From: DAOMFM01 sp035429825
GTDB lineage: Bacteria > Acidobacteriota > Blastocatellia > UBA7656 > JADIYM01
Reading direction: 5' to 3'
DNA: 15,785 nucleotides
NCBI GenBank assembly: GCA_044224215.1
Contig: JBGAKX010000103.1
Coordinates: forward strand, 1 to 15,785
A model generated the notes under the pieces. That model made no database searches. It was not told the DNA's origin and saw only the letters and a list, made by a program, of their open reading frames with translations. A program made the position numbers and the translations under genes. Positions 6,958 to 13,221 of this stretch are shown here, piece by piece. Numbering within the stretch: the first letter of the stretch is position 1; each line of letters opens with the position of its first letter.

Positions 6958-7880
6958 TCGCGGTCGGATTGACCGCTCGGTGCCGACGGTCGCACGCCGC
7001 CGTTCGCGTGTGGTGCCTGGTGCCTGCACTTCTCGTCGCCTCCTCGCTCGGCGCCGACGTGCGCGCGCGCGTGATGCCGCAGTCGGCGCCGCCGGCGCAG
7101 CTCCTCGAGCGTGTGCGCGAGTATTCTCAGGAGGTCCCGGGCGGTTACGGCACGCTTCTCAAGCTGACAACCGGTCCGCAGGGCAGCGTACGGCTGTCGT
7201 CGTGGCGCAGACAGGCAATCCGGATTCAGGCGCACATCGTCACGCGCGCGCCAAGCGAAGCCGATCTCGACGTCCTTGGTTCCGTCGTCGGCGTCGTCAT
7301 CGAACCGTCGCTGACCTCGGTCGAGGTCCTGACGTCGGGACCGCACGAATCCAAGTGGCTCAAGGGAGTCAAGAAGTTCCCAAAGGCACTCAAACAGATG
7401 CCGTGGCACATCGACTACGACATCACGGTACCGGAGTACACCGCGCTCGACGTCGCCGTGTACGCGGGCGAGCTGCAGGTCGACGGAATCTCGGGCATCG
7501 TGAGCCTGATATCGGCAAGCGGCAACATCCACATCTCGAATTCGAGCGGTTCGCTGGTCGCGAATGCCGTGACGGGATCGGTCGAGGTCGCCACGCGCGA
7601 GAAGAGCTGGCACGGCGGCAGCCTCCGCGTCACCGCGGGACGCGACGTGCTGCTCACGCTGCCGCATGATTTCTCGGGCTACTTCGACGCTGCGGCTCCG
7701 GGCGGAATCGTCATCGCGGGCGAGCAGCATCGCGATCTCGGGCCGTCGTATCGCGGCGATGTCGGGCACGGGGGCGGCGGCGTGTCGCTCACGGCCGGCG
7801 GCAAGGTCGTCATCGTCGTTGGAAGCGGGCCGCCGCCTGAAACGACCGCAGAGCCTGCGATCCCGGCAGACAAGCCATAG
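6954..7880 (+). CDS. Exported DUF4097-like putative adhesin / beta-helix protein
   Basis: This 308-residue protein has an N-terminal signal (positively charged RRSHAAVR then VWCLVPALLVASSLG) and probably acts outside the cytoplasm. The middle and C-terminal part is a repetitive beta-rich ladder: WHIDYDITVPEYTALDVAVY, AGELQVDGISGIVSLISASG, NIHISNSSGSLVANAVTGSV. This is characteristic of the DUF4097 putative-adhesin family, in which short G-x-V/I strands stack into a beta-helix. Residues about 92-140 contain the Q-A-I-R-I-Q-A-H-I-V strand that often precedes this fold. The tail is Gly- and Pro-rich (GHGGGGVS, GSGPPPETT). It begins with ATG overlapping the stop of the propeller/IPT gene, so the two are probably made together. 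The molecular function is unknown. Confidence 0.8.
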   Translation: MIAVGLTARCRRSHAAVRVWCLVPALLVASSLGADVRARVMPQSAPPAQLLERVREYSQEVPGGYGTLLKLTTGPQGSVRLSSWRRQAIRIQAHIVTRAPSEADLDVLGSVVGVVIEPSLTSVEVLTSGPHESKWLKGVKKFPKALKQMPWHIDYDITVPEYTALDVAVYAGELQVDGISGIVSLISASGNIHISNSSGSLVANAVTGSVEVATREKSWHGGSLRVTAGRDVLLTLPHDFSGYFDAAAPGGIVIAGEQHRDLGPSYRGDVGHGGGGVSLTAGGKVVIVVGSGPPPETTAEPAIPADKP

Positions 7881-7911
7881 AACACGCCGGCGCCTGCGCT
7901 GACGCGCGGTT

Positions 7912-9216
7912 CTAGACCTTCTCGACCGGCGATGCTGTCACGTCGCCCGTGCGCTTGATGACGGCGAGCGTGAAATCGTCCGTGAACGCTTCCGTGCCCG
8001 AGAACGCTCGCGTCGCATCCATGATCGCGCGCGTGACCTTGAACGCCGACATCTCCTTGGCAACCGTGACCGTCTGCTGCAGCCGCCGCACGCCGAACTC
8101 CCTGCCCGTCGAGTCAGCGGCCTCGATCACGCCGTCGGTGTACAGCACCAGCACGTCACCGACCTCGATGTCGACCACCGCCTCTTCGTAATCCGCCTTG
8201 TCGAACACGCCCAGCGCCGGACCGCCCCGGTTGAGCTCAGTGATGCTGCCGTCGATGCCGACGAGCAGCGGCGGGTTGTGGCCCGCATTCGTATACGTGA
8301 ACCGGCCGGACGTCGTATCGAGCACGCCGTAGACCGCGGTGACGAACTGCGAATCCGCGGTCGACTCCCATAACAGGTAGTTCACCTTCCGGATGATCTG
8401 CCCGATCGCGAAGTCGTTGCGTACCTGGGTGCGAAGCGCAGCGCGAAACGTCGCCATGATCAGCGCCGCCGGCACTCCCTTGCCCGAGACGTCGGCGATC
8501 GCGACGCCGATCTGGCCGTCCGGAAGCACGATGAAGTCGTAGTAGTCGCCGCCGACCTCGTATGTTGGAAGGTTCTCGGCCGCCACGTCGAATCCGGGCG
8601 CCTCCGGCGGGCGGTCCGGCAACAGACTCGCCTGCACCTGGCGCGCGACCTCGAGCTGGCTCTCGATCCGCTTCTTCTCGACGAGCTCCTCGTGAAGCAC
8701 CGCCTTCTCGATCGCAATTGCGGCGGCATTCGCAAAGAAGTGGAGAACCTCGGCATCCGCCTCGGTGAACTTGTTCGGCGTGTCGCTCTCGAGGTTGAAC
8801 GCGCCGATCACGCGCTCGTTGAGCGTGATCGGAACGGCGAGCTCGGAGCGCGTCTCCTTGCGTGCCATGACATAGCGCGGCTCGACGATGACGTCCGGGA
8901 TGATGACGCCGCTTCCTCGCTCGATGACCGACCCGACGACGCCTTCACCGAGCTTGAGCAACAGGTCGCGCTTCGACTCCTCGTCCTCGTAGCCGCGAGT
9001 GACCATGCCTTCGATCAGCCGCAGTTCGCCCTGCCGCTTGATGACATAGATCCCTGCCGCGTCATAGTCGACGATCGACTTCACCGTGTCGATCAGGTGG
9101 ACGAGAAGCATGTCGAGATCGAGCGTCGTACTGATCTTCTCGGAGATCTCGAGCAGCAGCTGGAACTTCTTTTCGACGGTCAGCTCGGCCGTGCTTGCAG
9201 CGTTTGTGTTTTCCAT
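7912..9216 (-). CDS. GAF-domain PP2C-type serine phosphatase (RsbU/SpoIIE-like)
   Basis: The 434-residue cytosolic protein has an N-terminal GAF sensor domain (about 20-172, including AELAVP-like SELAVPITLNERVIGAFNLE at 124-143), a helical linker (about 172-200, with ARQVQASLLP, the usual entry to this phosphatase class) and a C-terminal PPM/SpoIIE domain. Metal-ligand motifs are all present: GGDYYD (222-227), ADVSGKGVPAALIM (241-254), NAGHNPP (310-316), YTDGVIEA (359-366) and DDFTLAVI (413-420). In this family the enzyme dephosphorylates an anti-sigma-factor antagonist and so switches on a stress response. No such partner gene is present in the window, so the target is unknown. The ATG at 9216 has no clear Shine-Dalgarno site. 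Confidence 0.93.
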   Translation of the reverse strand: MENTNAASTAELTVEKKFQLLLEISEKISTTLDLDMLLVHLIDTVKSIVDYDAAGIYVIKRQGELRLIEGMVTRGYEDEESKRDLLLKLGEGVVGSVIERGSGVIIPDVIVEPRYVMARKETRSELAVPITLNERVIGAFNLESDTPNKFTEADAEVLHFFANAAAIAIEKAVLHEELVEKKRIESQLEVARQVQASLLPDRPPEAPGFDVAAENLPTYEVGGDYYDFIVLPDGQIGVAIADVSGKGVPAALIMATFRAALRTQVRNDFAIGQIIRKVNYLLWESTADSQFVTAVYGVLDTTSGRFTYTNAGHNPPLLVGIDGSITELNRGGPALGVFDKADYEEAVVDIEVGDVLVLYTDGVIEAADSTGREFGVRRLQQTVTVAKEMSAFKVTRAIMDATRAFSGTEAFTDDFTLAVIKRTGDVTASPVEKV

Positions 9217-9246
9217 GACGGTCAGCTATCGGCGATCGAAGGGCGC

Positions 9247-9275
9247 ATGCTACCATGCCGGCCGTTTCGAGCTAA
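9247..9275 (-). promoter_or_regulatory. Candidate promoter for the GAF-PP2C phosphatase gene
   Basis: On the minus strand, TTAGCT (9275-9270) is followed after 17 bases by TAGCAT (9252-9247; 4 of 6 to TATAAT). The start point would be near 9240, giving a leader of about 24 bases, consistent with the absence of a strong Shine-Dalgarno site. The -35 box is weak. Confidence 0.3.
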
Positions 9276-9284
9276 GCCCTCAAC

Positions 9285-9288
9285 GGAG
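9285..9288 (+). promoter_or_regulatory. Ribosome binding site favouring GTG 9298 as start of the small exported protein
   Basis: GGAG lies nine bases before GTG at 9298. The in-frame ATG at 9340 has no such site, and starting there would remove the only arginine in front of the signal segment. Confidence 0.5.
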
Positions 9289-9297
9289 ATCGTTTAC

Positions 9298-9882
9298 GTG
9301 CCTGAAATCAACGCAGAAACGCAGTTTCGAATTTGCTCGATGACGTCTGCGCTGCTCTCGGCGGCGCTCCTTGTGGCGGCATCCGTGGGCGGGTCGAGCT
9401 GTGGCGGAAGCGCTCCGGCGACCAGGCACAGTCCCAACGAGCACGTGGTTCGCACCGTCACGGGCCGGACCGAGCTCGGCGTCGGCCTGTCGCTCGATTT
9501 CCCGCCGGGATGGGCCGAGGAGGAGGCCGGCGGACGGCCGTTCAACAAGTACTACGAGAACTTCGATCAGCAACTTGCGATCGGGTGCGCCGAGTTCCCC
9601 GCGAACGGACAGGCGGTGACGACGCTCGGCGACCAGATCAAGCGAAGGCTCGGTTCAAGCGGACAGGTGCTCGAGAGCGGCCCCGTCACCATCGGAACAA
9701 CGCCCGGATACCAGGTCGTCGCGACGCAGAAGACGGCGTCCGGGCACGGTCTGGTCATCGGGACCGTCGTGCTGCGCGACACGGGCGTGGCGTCGACGCT
9801 GTACCTCTATTCGGCAGGTGACGAGAAGCGCGACCACAAGCCTGAAATGCAGAGCCTGCTGGCCACGCTTCTCGTAAACTGA
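9298..9882 (+). CDS. Small exported protein of unknown function, possible lipoprotein
   Basis: The 194-residue product has a hydrophobic N-terminal segment (SALLSAALLVAASVGG, about residues 17-32) directly before GSSCGGS. C35 could be a lipidated cysteine, but the lipobox is poor (G at -3 instead of Leu/Val), so a plain signal peptide is also possible. The mature part has a single folded domain with SLDFPPGWAEEE and a sheet-like C-terminal half (GTTPGYQVVATQKTASG), vaguely like PsbP/DcrB-type periplasmic proteins; I do not assign a family. GTG 9298 is preferred to ATG 9340 for its GGAG site and the charged n-region. It diverges from the phosphatase gene with an 81-base gap, and its stop directly abuts the stop of the desaturase gene. 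Confidence 0.75.
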   Translation: MPEINAETQFRICSMTSALLSAALLVAASVGGSSCGGSAPATRHSPNEHVVRTVTGRTELGVGLSLDFPPGWAEEEAGGRPFNKYYENFDQQLAIGCAEFPANGQAVTTLGDQIKRRLGSSGQVLESGPVTIGTTPGYQVVATQKTASGHGLVIGTVVLRDTGVASTLYLYSAGDEKRDHKPEMQSLLATLLVN

Positions 9883-10749
9883 CTACGCCGCTTCGCGCTC
9901 CGCCAGCTTTGCCGGCCGAACGATGCTCTTGGACTCGCCGGGACGTTTGACCCCGGTTGCCAGGCCGAGCTTCTCGAGACCGCAGATGACGTACCAGCCC
10001 ATGTCGATCTGGTACCACTTGAGTCCGAACTTGGCCGAGTTCGCAAAGCTGTGGTGGTTCCGGTGCCAGTTCTCGCCCCACGCCGCCATCTGGAGCGGTC
10101 CCATCCACCAGATGTTCCGGCTGGTGTCGCCGTCCTCCGGAATCGGACCCATGTGCATGATGCTGTTCACGAAGCACTGCATGTGCAGCGAATAGACGAG
10201 ACGTATCGCGCCCATCCAGAAGAAGGCTTCCCAACCCCAGTATGCGCCGCAGAAGATTGCGAGGATGATGACCGGAACCTCGACGTTTCTCCAGAATGTG
10301 TAGAGCGGCTTGTCGAGGTCGGGCGCCCATCGCTTCACGTCGGCCCGCGGCGACTGGTAGAGCCAGCGCATATGCGCCCACCAGAATCCGCCGTGCTTGG
10401 GGCTCGAGATGTCCTCGGGTGTGTCAGACTTTGCATGGTGCTGGCGGTGATAGGCCGACCAGCTCGCGGGCGCGCCCGATCCGTTGAACATCGTCCAGAA
10501 GATCAGGAAGTTCTCGACGACCGGGTTCAGCTTGAGCGTCCGGTGCGACACCGTCCGGTGATAGCAGATCGTGGTTCCGAATCCGCCGAGGAGCGAGAAT
10601 CCGAGCGACCAGAGAAATACCGGCAGGCTCGGGATGGGATACATCACGAGGCCGATGATCTCCATATCGTGCACGCCAACGAGATAGAAAAGGATCGCTT
10701 CCTTTCCTCGCGCGGGCTTCCAGCATGATCGCCAGAACGAGCACGACAA
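9883..10749 (-). CDS. Membrane fatty acid (acyl-CoA/acyl-lipid) desaturase, N-terminus disrupted by a 70-bp tandem duplication
   Basis: This is a di-iron membrane desaturase that introduces a double bond, probably delta-9, into acyl chains. The three histidine boxes are intact: YHRTVSHR (H64, H69), HRQHH (101-105) and HRNHH (229-233). The hydrophobic stretches between them (about 41-62, 80-90, 157-190) fit membrane hairpins. From TTG at 10749 the frame gives 288 residues, but this start has no ribosome binding site. The likely original start is ATG at 10840, whose frame reads MTNNTAAIVKPWEMPFWKPA and then runs out of frame because of the 70-base duplication at 10654-10793; a +1 shift or removal of one unit would join them. 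The gene may therefore be frameshifted, or initiated internally (ATG at M29). Its stop abuts that of the neighbouring plus-strand gene. Confidence 0.85.
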   Translation of the reverse strand: MSCSFWRSCWKPARGKEAILFYLVGVHDMEIIGLVMYPIPSLPVFLWSLGFSLLGGFGTTICYHRTVSHRTLKLNPVVENFLIFWTMFNGSGAPASWSAYHRQHHAKSDTPEDISSPKHGGFWWAHMRWLYQSPRADVKRWAPDLDKPLYTFWRNVEVPVIILAIFCGAYWGWEAFFWMGAIRLVYSLHMQCFVNSIMHMGPIPEDGDTSRNIWWMGPLQMAAWGENWHRNHHSFANSAKFGLKWYQIDMGWYVICGLEKLGLATGVKRPGESKSIVRPAKLAEREAA

Positions 10750-10793
10750 CGAGATAGAAAAGGATCGCTTCCTTTCCGCGCGCGGGCTTCCAG
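10654..10793 (+). repeat. Diverged tandem duplication, two 70-base units
   Basis: Units 10654-10723 and 10724-10793 match at about 63 of 70 positions by hand alignment. The right-hand 53 bases (10671-10723 versus 10741-10793) match at 51, and four of the seven mismatches cluster in ten bases (10661-10670 versus 10731-10740). Seventy is not a multiple of three, so the duplication shifts the desaturase frame. Confidence 0.9.
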
Positions 10794-10840
10794 AAGGGCA
10801 TCTCCCACGGCTTTACAATTGCAGCTGTATTGTTCGTCAT
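10750..10840 (-). other. Displaced original N-terminus of the desaturase (out of frame)
   Basis: From ATG at 10840 this stretch reads MTNNTAAIVKPWEMPFWKPA followed by RGKEAILFYL. The same KPARGKEAILFYL segment recurs in the main desaturase frame at its residues 11-23. The upstream frame continues out of phase over the desaturase to about 10424 and has no desaturase features after the duplication. AAGGA directly precedes the ATG and AGG lies seven bases upstream. I read this as the broken-off N-terminus rather than a separate gene. Confidence 0.6.
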
Positions 10841-10910
10841 TCCTTAACCTGACAGTCGAAAAATTGGTGGTTCACCGCCATCGCATCCTAGCAGAGGCGG
10901 TCCTGGGCTT

Positions 10911-10933
10911 CTGTAATAGTTCTGTAAGCGCTT
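10911..10933 (+). promoter_or_regulatory. Possible operator: 11-base-period direct repeat plus palindrome
   Basis: CTGTAAT (10911-10917) and CTGTAAG (10922-10928) are direct repeats separated by AGTT, a period of 11 bases as in Pho-box-type sites (CTGTCAT, four bases, CTGTCAT). The second repeat overlaps the perfect palindrome AAGCGCTT (10926-10933), the type of core used by LacI-family regulators. It lies between the divergent desaturase and dacB genes. No regulator is encoded nearby, so identity is unproven. Confidence 0.25.
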
Positions 10934-11012
10934 GATCGCGGTCGGTTTGACGATTCGTGGTATGTTTGAGCGAGGGTTACGGCACGCGATCCTGAGGGGT
11001 GAGGTCACGTCG

Positions 11013-12308
11013 ATGAAGCGCGGGGGGATGATTCTTGCGTCGATTCTTCTGCTCGCGGCATGCGCTGCGCCGTCGCACGCCGCGCCGAACGCCGATGTCG
11101 CGTTCGAGCGCTACCTGATCGCCCTCGCGGAGAGCCGGCTCGACTCGGACCACCAGGGGTTCGTCTTCGAGACGCTCGACGGCCAGACGCTGCTGTCGCA
11201 CAACGTCGACTGCCCGTTCAACCCAGCGTCAGTCGTCAAGCTTGCGACGTCGAGCGTTGCGCTCGATCGGCTCGGCCAGTCCTACAGGTTTCCGACGGCG
11301 TTCTATGCGAGCGGTACGATCAACCCCGAGACGGGCGTGCTCAATGGTGATCTCGTCGTCCTTGGTTCCGGCGACCCGTCGCTCGTCACCGAGCACCTCT
11401 TTGGCGTTGCGCGGGAGCTGCGCGCCCGGCACATCACGCGCATCGCTGGAAACGTCGTCGTCAAGGGACCGTTCTACTGCAACTTCTCGATGAGCAGGGA
11501 CAACGCGGGCGAAACCCTGCGTCAGTCGCTCGACGTCGAGAAGTGGTCCAAATCGACCGACGCCGCGTTCGCGCGGTACCGATCGCTCACCGGTGTCAGC
11601 AACTACGAGAGCGTCCCGATCGACGGCGCCGTCGTCACGTCCGAATCGTCGGATACGCGCGGCCTGACGCCACTGTTCACGTTGCGTTCGGTCCCGCTGA
11701 TCCAGGTTCTCAAGCAGCTGAACAACTACAGCAACAACTGGATGGCGCACATCGTCGGCAGCCGCGTTGGCGGGGCGGACGCGGTGCGCGAGACAGTCGG
11801 CTCGCGGCTGCAAATCCCCGGCGAAGAGTTCTATCTGCAGTCGACGTCGGGACTCGGCCGCAACGGGATGCGGCCGCGCGACGTGATCCTCATGCTCCGT
11901 GATCTGCAGAACAGGCTTACACGCGACAAGCTCGCGCCAAGTGCGCTGATGCCGGTCGCCGGCGTGGACCCCGGAACGCTCGAGGACCGTTTTCTGCAGC
12001 CGCCGTATCGCGGGGCAGTGGTCGCAAAGACCGGCACGCTTCGCGGGGTGAGCGTGCTTGCGGGGTACATGTACACGCGCTCGAAGGGTGTCGTGCTGTT
12101 CGTGATCATGAACGAAGGCGGCACGCCGACGCGCTTCCGCTATCTGCAGGACAATCTCGTGTCGGAGATGTTCGAGGCGTGCGGCGGTCCCATGCCGACG
12201 TCCTATTCCCGACTGTCCGGGACACCAGCGTCGCGATTCCCGGTCATTGACCGCGCGAGCGGCAGTATTCCAGCAGCGACGCAAGCTCGGGCGGCAGCTG
12301 CGAATTGA
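11013..12308 (+). CDS. dacB: D-alanyl-D-alanine carboxypeptidase/endopeptidase, PBP4 type (peptidase S13)
   Basis: DacB-type penicillin-binding proteins trim or cleave peptidoglycan side chains in the periplasm. All three active-site motifs are present: SVVK (73-76), SNN (240-242) and KTG (339-341, in AKTGTLRGVSVLAGY). The STSGLGRNG segment (277-285) takes the place of the family's DGSGLSR. The 431 residues are a little shorter than E. coli PBP4, consistent with a smaller insert between the first two motifs. The N-terminus MKRGGMILASILLLAACAAP holds a good lipobox LAAC (C17), so it may be a lipoprotein; cleavage after SHA is the alternative. ATG 11013 is chosen because GAGG lies eight bases upstream (11001-11004); in-frame TTG 10932 and ATG 10971 lack this and spoil the signal peptide. 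The 3' end overlaps rluD by 65 bases on the opposite strand. Confidence 0.92.
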   Translation: MKRGGMILASILLLAACAAPSHAAPNADVAFERYLIALAESRLDSDHQGFVFETLDGQTLLSHNVDCPFNPASVVKLATSSVALDRLGQSYRFPTAFYASGTINPETGVLNGDLVVLGSGDPSLVTEHLFGVARELRARHITRIAGNVVVKGPFYCNFSMSRDNAGETLRQSLDVEKWSKSTDAAFARYRSLTGVSNYESVPIDGAVVTSESSDTRGLTPLFTLRSVPLIQVLKQLNNYSNNWMAHIVGSRVGGADAVRETVGSRLQIPGEEFYLQSTSGLGRNGMRPRDVILMLRDLQNRLTRDKLAPSALMPVAGVDPGTLEDRFLQPPYRGAVVAKTGTLRGVSVLAGYMYTRSKGVVLFVIMNEGGTPTRFRYLQDNLVSEMFEACGGPMPTSYSRLSGTPASRFPVIDRASGSIPAATQARAAAAN

Positions 12309-13221
12309 ATTCGAGCCGCTTGCCTGTGACCGGATGATCAAAGGCGAGAAACGCCGCGTGAAGAAACTGGCGTCCGAGCTCGTCGATGCGGCGGCGCAGT
12401 TCCACATTCCTGAGCGGTTTTGAGCGACCGCGGCCGTAGACTTCGTCGCCGACGACGGGATGGCCGGCCGCCGCGACGTGGACGCGAATCTGGTGCGTCC
12501 GCCCTGTCAGGATCTTGACGTCGAGGAGCGTGACTTCATCAAAGCGCTGCAACACGCGCGCGATCGTCACGGCCGGACGGCCAAGCCCGTGACGCGCAAT
12601 CGCCATCCGCACGCGTATCTGCGGGTGCCGGCAGATCGGCTGGTCGAACGTGCGCGAATTGTCGACCACGCGTCCGTACACGAGTGCGAGGTAGCGCTTG
12701 GCGACCGTGCGTTGCTGAAACTGTTCCGACAGCGCAGAGAGCGCCTGCTCGGACTTTGCGACGACCAGCAGGCCCGACGTGTCGCGATCGATGCGATGGA
12801 CGATCCCGGGCCGGCCCACCGCGCCGGGCGTCTTGCCGGTCATGTGGTAGAGCACGGCGTTCGCAAGCGTTCCGGACGAGACGCCTGCGCCGGGATGCAC
12901 GACCATTCCCGCGGGTTTGTCGACGACGAGCAGTGCGCCGTCCTCGTACACGATGTTGAGCGGGATCGGTTCCGGCTCGAGCGACGTCGGCGGCGGCTCG
13001 GGGAGGTCGATCTCGATGCGGTCGCCCGAGCGCAGCTTCTGAGCGTTCTTTGGCGTCGCGCCGTTCACAAGAACGTCGCCGTCCTCGATGGCGCGTTGTA
13101 CGCGCGAACGAGTCAGCGCCGGTATCGCGTCGGCAAGATACGTGTCGAGACGCTGTCCCGTGCCGTCGGCGTCGACAGTCAGGTCGAGAGGTCCAAGGTC
13201 GGGAGCGATGGTCTCGTTCAC
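12244..13221 (-). CDS. rluD: Ribosomal large subunit pseudouridine synthase, RluA/RluD family
   Basis: The enzyme isomerises specific uridines of 23S rRNA to pseudouridine. The 325-residue protein has an N-terminal S4 RNA-binding domain (about 22-75, with RLDTYLADAIPALTRSRVQR) and an RluA-type catalytic domain. The catalytic aspartate is D145 in HRIDRDTSGLLVVAK. LLVVDKPAGMVVHPG (97-111), AKRYLALVYG (174-183) and LTGRTHQIRVH (238-248) are standard family motifs. S4 plus this length favours RluD over RluA, but exact target sites are inferred. The GTG start at 13221 overlaps the lgt stop by four bases (GTGA), so it is second in an lgt-rluD operon. Its last 65 bases overlap the 3' end of dacB. 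Confidence 0.93.
   Translation of the reverse strand: MNETIAPDLGPLDLTVDADGTGQRLDTYLADAIPALTRSRVQRAIEDGDVLVNGATPKNAQKLRSGDRIEIDLPEPPPTSLEPEPIPLNIVYEDGALLVVDKPAGMVVHPGAGVSSGTLANAVLYHMTGKTPGAVGRPGIVHRIDRDTSGLLVVAKSEQALSALSEQFQQRTVAKRYLALVYGRVVDNSRTFDQPICRHPQIRVRMAIARHGLGRPAVTIARVLQRFDEVTLLDVKILTGRTHQIRVHVAAAGHPVVGDEVYGRGRSKPLRNVELRRRIDELGRQFLHAAFLAFDHPVTGKRLEFNSQLPPELASLLEYCRSRGQ

Noticed and set aside
7881..7911. Terminator between the convergent DUF4097-like and phosphatase genes
   Set aside because: The 31-base gap has GC-rich partial symmetry but no clean stem with a T-run.
8692..9297. Extension of the small exported protein's frame upstream to 8692
   Set aside because: This part is antisense to the GAF-PP2C gene, rich in Arg and Asp like other shadows. 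A ribosome binding site and signal segment support the later start.
10424..10749. The remainder of the frame from ATG 10840 as a separate protein
   Set aside because: After the duplication it overlaps the desaturase out of phase and shows no family features, only Arg-rich shadow sequence.
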